Assembly (NCBI RefSeq): GCF_041060425.1
Contig: NZ_JAULBC010000006.1
Span: 124,001 to 188,000, forward strand
Reading direction: 5' to 3'
DNA: 64,000 nt
Source: Danxiaibacter flavus
GTDB lineage: Bacteria; Bacteroidota; Bacteroidia; Chitinophagales; Chitinophagaceae
A model generated the notes under the pieces. The model made no database searches. It saw nothing but the letters and a program-made list of their open reading frames with translations, and was not told where the DNA came from. The first letter of the stretch is position 1. Every line of letters begins with the position of its first letter. This document shows positions 50,593 through 57,933 of the stretch, in pieces. The position numbers and the translations under genes are program-made.

Positions 50593-51706
50593 TCACCACA
50601 AGTGTCTCCTTAATTTTCTTCGCCATCTGCACCAACTCATCTTTATCATCATGCATTATAGTCACATGGCCCATTTTTCGTCCTGGCTTGGTTTGTGTCT
50701 TTCCATAGAGGTGGACAAACACACCACTCATCTTTAATACTTCATCCATGCCTGTGTAGTCAGCCTCTCCGGAAAAACCTTCTGCACCCAGTATATTAAC
50801 GATTGAAGATCTCTGAATGGCTGTTGTATCTCCAAGAGGATAATCCAGCATAATGCGCCACAACATATCATACTGGCTGCAATAATTTGCTTCAATTGTA
50901 TGATGCCCGCTGTTATGTACCCTTGGAGCGGTTTCATTTACCTGTACCTGGTTATTTTGATCAACAAACATCTCTATCGCAAAGAGACCTGCTGTATTTA
51001 ATGCTTTTGCCAATTGACGGGCAATGGCCGAAGCTTGTTGAAGTATATCATCGCTGATATCTGCCGGACTGATCTGGTAATCAAGCAAATTCAGTTCAGG
51101 ATCGAACACCATTTCGGCAGGAGGGAAAATAGCTGTGTCTCCGTTATTTGCAACAGCAATGATAAGCGCAATCTCTTTTTGAATATCGACCATCTTTTCA
51201 AGTACTGACGGAGCATCAAAGCCTTTAGAAATATCATCCGCAGTCCGGATCACCTGTACGCCTTTACCATCATATCCGCCCTGTCCGATCTTATGAACGG
51301 CGGGTAAAAGACTGGTATGCTGGCTGAGCTCGTCCAACTTATGGGTTATGACAAACTCAGGTGACAGGATGTTATGATCTTTATAAAATTGCTTTTGGGT
51401 AACCTTATTTTTAATCATTTTGATAGCAGCAGGAGCCGGATACACTTTTACGCCTTCCTGTTCCAGCTTTTCCAGCGCTTCAACATTAACCGCTTCTATT
51501 TCAATGGTTATTGCATCAAGATTTTTTCCGAAATTATAAACCGTATCAAAATCGGTAATATTTCCTTTTGTGAAGTGATGACAAAGATGAGCTGCAGGAC
51601 AATTTTCATCATTTTCCAGTACATATGTTTCAACGACATAATTTGCTGCTGCCTGTAATAGCATTCTGCCTAACTGGCCACCACCTAATATTCCGATTTT
51701 CTTCAT
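50576..51706 (-). CDS. purK: N5-carboxyaminoimidazole ribonucleotide synthase
   Basis: This 376-residue ATP-grasp enzyme starts with IGILGGGQLGRMLLQAA, has the ATP-grasp segments KIGQGGYDGKGVQVI and VLEKMVDIQKEIALI, and the metal-site EMFVDQNNQVQVNETAPRVHNSGHHTIE. It carboxylates AIR to N5-CAIR using ATP and bicarbonate. A -7 box lies at 51724-51731. The C-terminus (ETLVVKTVRL) is formed by the 8-bp repeat that continues past the stop codon. Confidence 0.98.
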   Translation of the reverse strand: MKKIGILGGGQLGRMLLQAAANYVVETYVLENDENCPAAHLCHHFTKGNITDFDTVYNFGKNLDAITIEIEAVNVEALEKLEQEGVKVYPAPAAIKMIKNKVTQKQFYKDHNILSPEFVITHKLDELSQHTSLLPAVHKIGQGGYDGKGVQVIRTADDISKGFDAPSVLEKMVDIQKEIALIIAVANNGDTAIFPPAEMVFDPELNLLDYQISPADISDDILQQASAIARQLAKALNTAGLFAIEMFVDQNNQVQVNETAPRVHNSGHHTIEANYCSQYDMLWRIMLDYPLGDTTAIQRSSIVNILGAEGFSGEADYTGMDEVLKMSGVFVHLYGKTQTKPGRKMGHVTIMHDDKDELVQMAKKIKETLVVKTVRL

Positions 51707-51723
51707 ATAATTTCAGTTAGCGG

Positions 51724-51731
51724 CGAAGATA
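51724..51731 (-). promoter_or_regulatory. Candidate -7 box of purK
   Basis: TATCTTCG on the minus strand lies 17 bp before the purK start. Confidence 0.55.
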
Positions 51732-51738
51732 AAGCGGA

Positions 51739-51890
51739 AAGCTTAAAGCCTAAAGCTTAAAGCCCAAAGCTTTGTACACCGGCTCAAAATTTCCAACTAA
51801 TCAATATCACCTAGAAAAGTTTTATGGTATTTGATTATTCCTGGAACTCCGGTTTTAGGCTTTGGGCTTTAAGCTTAAAACTTAAGACTT
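51739..51890. repeat. Inverted pair of CTTAAAG repeat clusters between divergent purK and the L,D-transpeptidase gene
   Basis: CTTAAAGCCTAAAG words at 51739-51771 read rightward and their complements at 51852-51886 read leftward. They include an exact 18-bp inverted match AAGCTTAAAGCCCAAAGC (51753-51770 with 51859-51876) around an 88-bp centre. Confidence 0.9.
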
Positions 51891-52005
51891 ACTCCTTAAT
51901 ATAAGTCACATACATATTAAATTAACTTTTGTGGAAAAAAATAGTTCAGGAACTTTTAACTTGCACACTCTTAACTTTTAAAGGTAATTTGAATATTTTC
52001 GGAGT

Positions 52006-52761
52006 ATGAAGCAGTTTAGCTGGGTGGTTTTATTTAGTTTGTTGACCTCTGCCGCCTTTTCCCAATCTTCATTTTTAGATTTTCAGCGTACATATCCCCG
52101 TGTTGCGCAGGCTGTGCGTTTCAAAGAGGATACACTACGCAAGCAATTTCAGGCTCAGGGACTTCAATGGCCCGCAAAACAGATATATATCCGTTCTTTT
52201 AAATATGACGGGCAACTGGAGGTTTGGGTACGTGGCAATAATTCCGAACAATTTAAATTATTCAAGACTTACAGGGTGTGCGCAATGGCTGGTGCGTTAG
52301 GTCCAAAAAGATTTGAAGGCGACTACCAGGTTCCGGAAGGTTTTTACTACATCAACCAGTTTAATCCCAAAAGCACTTATCATCTAAGTCTTGGGTTAAA
52401 TTATCCCAATGCGTCAGACAGAATATTAAGCGATACGCAGAAACCAGGAGGAGACATTTACATCCACGGCAGTTGCGTTACTGTTGGTTGTATTCCTATC
52501 CAGGATGCCTATATTGAAGAGCTGTATATCTTAGCTGCCAGCGCAAAAAATAATGGACAGGATTATATACCCGTTCATATTTTCCCTATCCGCTTTAGTA
52601 ATTCAAAAAGTGCGGAGTATCTCGCTAAGGCAGCCAAAGATGATCCGGATTTACAAAAATTCTCGGTTAAACTGAAAGAGGTATACGACTTTTTTGAAAA
52701 GGAGAAAAAACTGCCATTGATATCGATAACGAAAACGGGGGAATATTTGGTGGTGAATTAG
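52006..52761 (+). CDS. L,D-transpeptidase family protein (YafK-like)
   Basis: This 251-residue exported protein has a signal peptide (1-20, LLTSAAFSQ). The YkuD-type catalytic region is DIYIHGSCVTVGCIPIQD, with His154 and nucleophile Cys162 at the usual spacing, preceded by FEGDYQVPEGFYYINQFNP. These enzymes crosslink or remodel peptidoglycan or link proteins to it. The YafK subgroup includes amidase/hydrolase-like members, so the exact reaction is open. It is convergent with aspartate kinase across the tandem repeat array. Confidence 0.92.
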   Translation: MKQFSWVVLFSLLTSAAFSQSSFLDFQRTYPRVAQAVRFKEDTLRKQFQAQGLQWPAKQIYIRSFKYDGQLEVWVRGNNSEQFKLFKTYRVCAMAGALGPKRFEGDYQVPEGFYYINQFNPKSTYHLSLGLNYPNASDRILSDTQKPGGDIYIHGSCVTVGCIPIQDAYIEELYILAASAKNNGQDYIPVHIFPIRFSNSKSAEYLAKAAKDDPDLQKFSVKLKEVYDFFEKEKKLPLISITKTGEYLVVN

Positions 52762-52763
52762 GT

Positions 52764-52807
52764 CAATAGTGAATCAAGTCAATAGTGAATGGTGAATAGT
52801 GAAAGGT
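52764..52807. repeat. Repeat cluster, GTGAATA family at the L,D-transpeptidase stop codon
   Basis: GTCAATAGTGAATCAAGTC and further GTGAATA words start two bases after the stop and lead into the long tandem array. Confidence 0.88.
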
Positions 52808-52860
52808 GCGGCTTACTAATAAACACAGGCCTTAAGAAATTCAAGTCAGAAATTATAAAT

Positions 52861-52902
52861 AAAAAGGATCGGTAAAATCTCACTTTTGTCGATCCTTTTT
52901 TT
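52861..52902. terminator. Terminator-like hairpin of array unit 1
   Basis: AAAAAGGATCGG...CGATCCTTTTTTT: a GGATCG/CGATCC stem extended by wobble and A-T pairs. The A-run and T-run on either side let it act in both directions between convergent genes. Confidence 0.85.
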
Positions 52903-53057
52903 ATGCGCTATTAGCGAGCCTAAATTCAATCGCGCTGTATCACCTTTCACTATTCACTATTGACTATTCACTGGTGAAAGGTGAATAGTCAATAGTGAAT
53001 AGTGCGACTTACTAATTAAACACAGGCCTTAAGAAATTCAAATCAGAAATTATAAAG

Positions 53058-53097
53058 AAAAAGGATTGATAAAAGTGAGGTTTATCGATCCTTTTTT
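53058..53097. terminator. Terminator-like hairpin of array unit 2
   Basis: GGATTGATAAA pairs with TTTATCGATCC with a single T-G wobble, flanked by an A-run and a T-run. Confidence 0.85.
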
Positions 53098-53218
53098 ATT
53101 GTTACATTATGAGCAAGATTAAATTCAATCGCGCTGTATCACCTTTCACTATTCACTATTGACTATTCACTGGTGAAAGGTGAATAGTCAATAGTGAATA
53201 GTGCGACTTACTAATTAA

Positions 53219-53318
53219 NNNNNNNNNNNNNNNNNNNNNNNNNNNNNNNNNNNNNNNNNNNNNNNNNNNNNNNNNNNNNNNNNNNNNNNNNNNNNNNNNN
53301 NNNNNNNNNNNNNNNNNN
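53219..53318. other. Assembly gap (100 N)
   Basis: Exactly 100 N, the conventional size for a gap of unknown length, falls inside the tandem array. More repeat units may be collapsed here. Confidence 0.98.
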
Positions 53319-53356
53319 ACACAGGCCTTAAGAAATTCAAGTCAGAAATTATAAAT

Positions 53357-53396
53357 AAAAAGGATCGGTAAAAGTGAGATTTATCGATCCTTTTTT
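53357..53396. terminator. Terminator-like hairpin of array unit 3
   Basis: GGATCGGTAAA pairs with TTTATCGATCC with one G-T wobble, flanked by an A-run and a T-run. It terminates aspartate kinase and possibly the L,D-transpeptidase gene. Confidence 0.85.
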
Positions 53397-53465
53397 ATTG
53401 TTACATTATGAGCAAGATTAAATTCAATCGCGCTGTATCACCTTTCACTATTGACCATTCACTAT

Positions 53466-54731
53466 TCACGCCTTCATCACCAACTGCACCGTAACCGGTG
53501 TTTGTTGTAAAAGAACGATGCTTCTGCCCCGGGTCATTCCGTCGACAAGTTCTTTGTTGAAATGACGGATCGTAAGCAACTCAAGGTCCTTTTCAATCTG
53601 CACATCGAAAATATCGGCTGAGGAAGTAGCTAACTGGTTTATTTTATCTTCACGATCATCCAGGCACAGCTGTATGCTTATCGCACCTGTTTGAATCAGG
53701 TTGGGTTTTATTTTTATTCCGCCGAACAATTCATATAAATCGCTCATTGGCTGCTCGCCAACAAAAGAAAAATCTTTTGTATGTAAATGCACCAATACCT
53801 GGTTGTTCTTTTGAATAATGATCGGAGGGAGATTTTTCGCTCTTTTGCTGCTGATTGTTGTGCCGGGCAACTGCGGATCGAGAAAACATTTTACATGCAG
53901 TGGAATGCCTTTGTTTTGAAGCGGCTTGATGGTCTTGGGGTGAATGACCTGTGCACCGTAATAGGCCATTTCAATTACTTCATCAAAACTCAGTTGTTCA
54001 ATAAAAGTTGCATCAGGAAAAGCTTTGGGGTCAGCACTCATTACGCCCTCTACATCTTTCCAAATGTATAGTCCTTTTGCATCTAACAGGTTGGCAAATA
54101 TTGCCGCCGTATAATCACTGCCTTCACGTCCGAGTGTAGTGCTTTCATTTTCATCTGTGCTGCCAATAAATCCCTGGGTAAGTACAATGCCATTCTTTTG
54201 CAGTGCTGGTAAAACCCTGTCTTTTACGCGCCTCCCGGTAAAATCCCAGTTGACGCCTGCATCTCTAAAGTTATTATCGGTCCGGAGAATGTCGCGTACA
54301 TCCATCCACTCGTTATTGATGCTTACTTCATTCAGGTAGTGGCTGACAATAACAGTACTTAACATTTCCCCAATACAAACGATCTGATCATAGTAGTAAT
54401 CATAATTCCGCACAGGCTTATCGTGCAGCAACCATTCAACTTCAGTAAAGAAATCAGATAACGTTTCAAGGCAGGCATTAAAATGTGTTACCAATAAATA
54501 CTTTGCCGTATTAATATGCTGATTCTTGACAATTGTAAATAGCTGAAGAGCCTCGTCTTTGTTCCCTGCAAAAAAAGCCTCTGCCACTTTTTCCAGCGCA
54601 TTGGTTGTTTTACCCATCGCTGAAACTATCACCATCAAATTTTCATCTTTATAAAGGGAAAAGATATGTTTGAGGTATTGAATACGCTCTATATTGCTAA
54701 CGCTGGCGCCGCCGAACTTAAAAACTTTCAT
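53466..54731 (-). CDS. lysC: Aspartate kinase
   Basis: This 421-residue monofunctional aspartokinase starts MKVFKFGGASVSNIERIQYL, with the kinase motif KFGGASV. SDYTAAIFANLLDAKGLYIWKDVEGVMSADPK and MAYYGAQVIHPKTIKPLQNKGIPLHVK belong to the amino-acid kinase domain. Two short ACT-like regulatory stretches end the protein (about 300-421). It phosphorylates aspartate at the entry to lysine, threonine and methionine synthesis and is probably feedback-regulated. The stop TGA lies inside the first GTGAATA word of the downstream array. Confidence 0.95.
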   Translation of the reverse strand: MKVFKFGGASVSNIERIQYLKHIFSLYKDENLMVIVSAMGKTTNALEKVAEAFFAGNKDEALQLFTIVKNQHINTAKYLLVTHFNACLETLSDFFTEVEWLLHDKPVRNYDYYYDQIVCIGEMLSTVIVSHYLNEVSINNEWMDVRDILRTDNNFRDAGVNWDFTGRRVKDRVLPALQKNGIVLTQGFIGSTDENESTTLGREGSDYTAAIFANLLDAKGLYIWKDVEGVMSADPKAFPDATFIEQLSFDEVIEMAYYGAQVIHPKTIKPLQNKGIPLHVKCFLDPQLPGTTISSKRAKNLPPIIIQKNNQVLVHLHTKDFSFVGEQPMSDLYELFGGIKIKPNLIQTGAISIQLCLDDREDKINQLATSSADIFDVQIEKDLELLTIRHFNKELVDGMTRGRSIVLLQQTPVTVQLVMKA

Positions 54732-54736
54732 GGTTG

Positions 54737-54744
54737 CAAAGATA
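54737..54744 (-). promoter_or_regulatory. Candidate -7 box of lysC
   Basis: TATCTTTG on the minus strand, 5 bp before the start codon, implies a nearly leaderless transcript if it is used. Confidence 0.5.
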
Positions 54745-54751
54745 GGAGAGC

Positions 54752-55112
54752 GGAAATTGAAAATTGATAATGGAGAATTGAAAATAGGGGAGGGTGAGGT
54801 ATCAGGTGTCAGGTATCAGGTGTCAGGTATCAGGTGTCAGGTATCAGGTATAAGGTATAAGGTATAAGGAATGAGGTGTAAGGCATGAGATGTTGAAAAA
54901 AATGAGCGGGTTTAAAATTAGGTACTTCGTCCTTCGTAAATCGTACTTGACGAGAGGATGGTATGGCGTTTAAGGTACAAGGCATGAGATGTTGAAAAAA
55001 ATGAACCGGTTTAAGACCGGGTACTTCGTACTTCGTAAATCGTACTTGGTAACGGGCCCGACGATAGGTAGGTTGTTGCACCTTTCACTATTCACCATTG
55101 ACTATTGACTCA
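54752..55112. repeat. Composite repeat region, AATTGAA, GGTATCA, GTACTTC and GTGAATA families
   Basis: AATTGAAAATTG words (54752-54790) and GGTATCA/GGTGTCA alternating (54792-54893) read rightward from the lysC start. Then two ~100-bp related blocks follow, each with GAGATGTTGAAAAAAATGA and GTACTTCGT-CTTCGTAAATC (about 54885-54950 and 54980-55048). Last are GTGAATA words at 55080-55112 reading leftward from the deacetylase end. No gene is present. Confidence 0.87.
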
Positions 55113-55145
55113 TAAATAAAGAGGCCGGAATCAACTTCCGGCCTC
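55113..55145 (-). terminator. Rho-independent terminator of the deacetylase gene
   Basis: The 10-bp perfect stem GAGGCCGGAA/TTCCGGCCTC with a 5-nt loop is followed on the minus strand by TTTATTTATG. Confidence 0.9.
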
Positions 55146-55151
55146 TCGAAA

Positions 55152-55970
55152 TTATTTTCTCTGTACCAACGGGTAGTGGTCGATCGTTTCGAACACGTTC
55201 CGCGGATCTTGTTTTAAAGTTGCGATGAACTTTGTCAGCGAATCTGCATATTGTGGTTTTGCAAACATTCTGTCGTGAGCAAGAATTACAATTGTGTTTT
55301 CTTCATTGCTTGTTTCGTTGTCAAATTTTGCATTAACCATTCTTACCATTTCGTCTGCACCCTGAACAGGCGTAGAACCACCTTTAAATTGCCATTCAAT
55401 ATCCCATCCGATTACTTTGTATCCTAAGGAGTCAAGCCCTTTACAAACTGCAAGCGTTGATTTCGGGCCGCGTATTTCACCTTTGCCAACCCATGAGTTG
55501 TTACCCGGTAGTCTAACTATTTTCAGTGGCACTTTCAATTCTTCCTGTGCTTTTGAAAAGTCCTTTAAAGCACTATCTACATGCGTATAAAAATGCTTAT
55601 AGTTGTTTTGAAAGCCGTGCGTATAACTGTGGTTTGCTATCAGAAATTGCGGATAGGCATTGCGCAGGCTGTCCACTATTCTTTTGCGTCTCGGATCAAA
55701 CTGGTGCATGCCAACCATAAAGAAGGTGGCTTTTACACCCTGTTGCTGAAAAATTTGTTTGCAAATATTAGTTCCCGGAGGCTGAGGCGCATCATCCCAG
55801 GTTAAATAAATATATCTTTTGGAGCTATCCATTTTAAAAGGTCCACCCGGAACCGGCTGGGTAACTTTTGCAGTAGAATCGCTCTTTGCATTTTTTTCTT
55901 CTCCTTTGTTTCCGCCGCAACTTGCCAAAGCGGCCAACAAAAACAAACATCCTGTTAATCTCATTCTCAT
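55152..55970 (-). CDS. Polysaccharide deacetylase-like lipoprotein
   Basis: This 272-residue lipoprotein has lipobox LASC (about residue 18). The NodB-homology domain (about 50-260) has motif 1 as YLTWDDAPQPPGT, where Ala replaces the usual Gly after Asp-Asp, and motif 2 as NHSYTH, which supplies the metal His residues. ATFFMVGMHQF and IRGPKSTLAVCKGLDSLGYKVIGWDIEW are also present. It probably removes acetyl groups from cell-envelope or other glycans outside the inner membrane. The modified motif 1 keeps both Asp, so activity is plausible. Confidence 0.88.
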   Translation of the reverse strand: MRMRLTGCLFLLAALASCGGNKGEEKNAKSDSTAKVTQPVPGGPFKMDSSKRYIYLTWDDAPQPPGTNICKQIFQQQGVKATFFMVGMHQFDPRRKRIVDSLRNAYPQFLIANHSYTHGFQNNYKHFYTHVDSALKDFSKAQEELKVPLKIVRLPGNNSWVGKGEIRGPKSTLAVCKGLDSLGYKVIGWDIEWQFKGGSTPVQGADEMVRMVNAKFDNETSNEENTIVILAHDRMFAKPQYADSLTKFIATLKQDPRNVFETIDHYPLVQRK

Positions 55971-56396
55971 GTTAAAAAAGTTTAGCTGTAATAACTCAAA
56001 AGTAATGGCCTTTATTTTAAAAAGCCTTTAATGTGCATAAGATGTAGATGGTTGGGCATTTAATTACCAATCGCACCAAACTTATGTGATTTGATAAACT
56101 GTTTGTTAAAATGACCAGAGAAAACTAAAAATTTAATGGGCTATTAATATTATGTGTTATTTTGCCAATAGATATGATTTATCGTGCTTACTATATTATG
56201 GCCATTCATCGTTTTGCGCAAGCAGCATCCCTGCTATGGTTGTGCCCGGCTGTAAGCACTTTTTATAATCGACCTCGCTTTTATTCCTCCTTTAAAGACT
56301 TGGATAAGTAAGCCCCGGCCTTTGTAGCAATATTATAAATGTAGGTCCGGGGACGGTTCTACCTGTTTTCATTCCATATTTTAAATATTGCTTGCC
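55971..56396. other. Gene-poor spacer with one GC hairpin
   Basis: A hairpin CCCCGG/CCGGGG (56313-56318 with 56347-56352, extended by CCT/AGG) stands out from AT-rich surroundings 45 bp before the next small gene. A 45-codon open frame from 56171 has no supporting feature. I see no riboswitch or known RNA consensus. Confidence 0.4.
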
Positions 56397-56597
56397 GTGA
56401 GTGTTAATCAAAATTTACCCTACGTAAATAAGTCCGTTTTTGTTGTAATGATATTGATAAATGGAGCCATTCTTAAAGTTGGCTACATCAATCCAACATG
56501 GTATTGGTTACTGTTGCCAGCAGTGCCACTGCTACTGATAGCGTTATACAAAGCCGGCGATAAAGAAAAACCTCGAAAAAGATCAGGACAAAGCTGA
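56397..56597 (+). CDS. Small two-helix membrane protein
   Basis: I choose the GTG at 56397 (66 residues); TTG at 56388 is an alternative. There are two hydrophobic helices (about 11-29, VFVVMILINGAILKVGYI, and about 33-50, WYWLLLPAVPLLLIALY) and a basic tail KEKPRKRSGQS. The family is not recognised. It lies 64 bp before the GreA-like gene on the same strand. Confidence 0.55.
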   Translation: MSVNQNLPYVNKSVFVVMILINGAILKVGYINPTWYWLLLPAVPLLLIALYKAGDKEKPRKRSGQS

Positions 56598-56661
56598 TTC
56601 CAATTGTCCACAACTGGCTGTAAATATTTAATAATCAATTTTTTAACGTAAAACAATACAT

Positions 56662-57054
56662 ATGAACTCTGCAAGCACACTTTATTTATTAAAAGAAGAA
56701 TATCACCTGTTAATGCGCTATGCTGAAGGTCCGAATCCTTTTACGGCTGGAGAAAAAGGAAGTGCATCAGGTTTATTGCATGAACTTAGCCGGGCTGAAA
56801 TTGTAGAAAAAGATGACATGCCCTTAGATGTCATTAGATTAAATTCAAAGGTTAAAATTAAAGATGAAGGTACAGGTAAGGTCACCGATCTGATTTTGGT
56901 ATTGCCCGAATCTGCAGATATCAAGCAAAGAAAAATTTCAGTTCTGGCACCCATAGGTACTGCTCTTATTGGTTTTAAGAAAGGTCAGCAGGTTACCTGG
57001 GATGTTCCTGCCGGCACTAAAACATTTCAAATAATCGAAGTATTGAATGATTAA
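56662..57054 (+). CDS. GreA/GreB C-terminal-like elongation factor (Rnk-like)
   Basis: This 130-residue protein contains the GreA/B C-terminal FKBP-like domain: LNSKVKIKDEGTGKVTDLILVLPESAD, KRKISVLAPIGTALIGFKKGQQVTWDVPAGTKTFQIIEV. The N-terminal coiled coil of true GreA, which enters the RNA polymerase secondary channel, is replaced by a short helical segment (1-55), so the layout is that of Rnk (regulator of nucleoside diphosphate kinase). It probably binds RNA polymerase without stimulating cleavage. It is a standalone gene. Confidence 0.9.
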   Translation: MNSASTLYLLKEEYHLLMRYAEGPNPFTAGEKGSASGLLHELSRAEIVEKDDMPLDVIRLNSKVKIKDEGTGKVTDLILVLPESADIKQRKISVLAPIGTALIGFKKGQQVTWDVPAGTKTFQIIEVLND

Positions 57055-57163
57055 TTCCGGAAACCAGGCAGTATACATCCTGTACTACCCACTCCTTTAA
57101 ATAAGGAAGCTCTGAATTTTACATCAGACATTTTTATTTACTTTAGTGCAAAATTGAATATAG

Positions 57164-57685
57164 TTGAAAGCAATTCTTACAGAGCAGCAAGTAGCATTAT
57201 CTATTAAAAGGCTGGCATACGAGATATATGAAAATCATTTGAACCTGGATAATACGGTGATCATCGGTATTCAGCCAAGAGGAATCTATCTGAGTGACAG
57301 GATTGTAGAGGAACTAAAGACAATTATTGGGGATAAAAAAATACAATACGGTAAGCTTGATATCACATTTTATCGTGATGATGTGCGTAAAAGCCTGCAT
57401 GTGGCAAATGCTACAGATATTCCGTTCAGCATTGAGAATAAACATGTTGTAATCATTGATGATGTTTTATGGACGGGTCGCACGATCCGTTCAGCGCTCG
57501 ATGCATTACTTGATTTTGGTCGTGCATCTACAGTTGAGCTTTGCGTGCTGATTGATCGTCGTTTTAGCAGGGAACTTCCTATTCATGCTGATTATGTTGG
57601 TGCTGCCATTGACACATTTTCTTCCCAGAAAGTAATTGTACGCTGGAAACAGAAAGGAGATAAGGATGAGGTGGTGTTGATGTAG
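57164..57685 (+). CDS. pyrR: PyrR bifunctional pyr regulator/uracil phosphoribosyltransferase
   Basis: This 173-residue protein starts at TTG 57164 (MKAILTEQQVALSIKRLAYEI); no ATG fits the family's N-terminus. The PRPP loop is VVIIDDVLWTGRTIRSALDAL, preceded by VIIGIQPRGIYLSDRI, and the C-terminus ends RWKQKGDKDEVVLM. In Firmicutes PyrR binds pyr mRNA to cause attenuation; in Bacteroidota this role is less studied. pyrB lies 248 bp downstream beyond a terminator-like hairpin, which fits an attenuation arrangement, but no PyrR-binding loop consensus is evident. Confidence 0.95.
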   Translation: MKAILTEQQVALSIKRLAYEIYENHLNLDNTVIIGIQPRGIYLSDRIVEELKTIIGDKKIQYGKLDITFYRDDVRKSLHVANATDIPFSIENKHVVIIDDVLWTGRTIRSALDALLDFGRASTVELCVLIDRRFSRELPIHADYVGAAIDTFSSQKVIVRWKQKGDKDEVVLM

Positions 57686-57686
57686 G

Positions 57687-57712
57687 GGAGTCAATAGTGA
57701 ATAGTGAAAGAG
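57687..57712. repeat. Short GTGAATA-family repeat after pyrR
   Basis: GTCAATAGTGAATAGTGAA starts five bases after the pyrR stop and reads rightward. It is one of the shortest clusters in the window. Confidence 0.75.
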
Positions 57713-57820
57713 GCAAGCCGCTGATTTAGAATTTGCGACGATAATTAATGGGAAATAAATTTAGCTTACACTTTCGTCATTCATCCTCGTTGAAATAAAT
57801 CTTAATTGAATATTTTTTTT

Positions 57821-57852
57821 AGCCGGAACAAACAGGTTCCGGCTTTGTTATT
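57821..57852 (+). terminator. Terminator or attenuator between pyrR and pyrB
   Basis: The 9-bp perfect stem AGCCGGAAC/GTTCCGGCT with a 6-nt loop is followed by TTGTTATTCTTT and preceded by eight T. It can end the pyrR transcript; a regulated role ahead of pyrB is possible but not shown. Confidence 0.8.
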
Positions 57853-57918
57853 CTTTAGTACGCAGGCGCAAGTTGGACAAAAAAATTGAAGGGCACGCAA
57901 ACTAAACTTGAATTCCTA

Positions 57919-57926
57919 TATCTTCG
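57919..57926 (+). promoter_or_regulatory. Candidate -7 box of pyrB
   Basis: TATCTTCG lies 7 bp before the ATG at 57934, so a transcript from it would have almost no leader. If so, the hairpin at 57821 would not be part of the pyrB mRNA from this promoter. Confidence 0.5.
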
Positions 57927-57933
57927 CACTTTA

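Larger units (their letters stand above)
52823..53465. repeat. ~198-bp tandem array with internal terminators and palindromes, interrupted by an assembly gap
   Basis: Unit 1 starts at 52823, unit 2 at 53020 (197 bp later), and unit 3 resumes at 53319 after 100 N. Each begins ACACAGGCCTTAAGAAATTC, then carries a bidirectional terminator-like hairpin and TTCAATCGCGCTGTATCACC. Units 1 and 2 also carry a 24-bp perfect inverted repeat of GTGAATA words (52948-52971 with 52981-53004; 53147-53170 with 53180-53203). Unit 3 runs into the aspartate kinase stop codon. If the gap were closed without the N, the second period would be 199 bp, so the true copy number is unknown. Confidence 0.92.

Noticed and set aside
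56171..56308. 45-codon open frame (MIYRAYYIMAIHRF...)
   Set aside because: No recognisable feature and no promoter; the sequence resembles decayed intergenic repeats.
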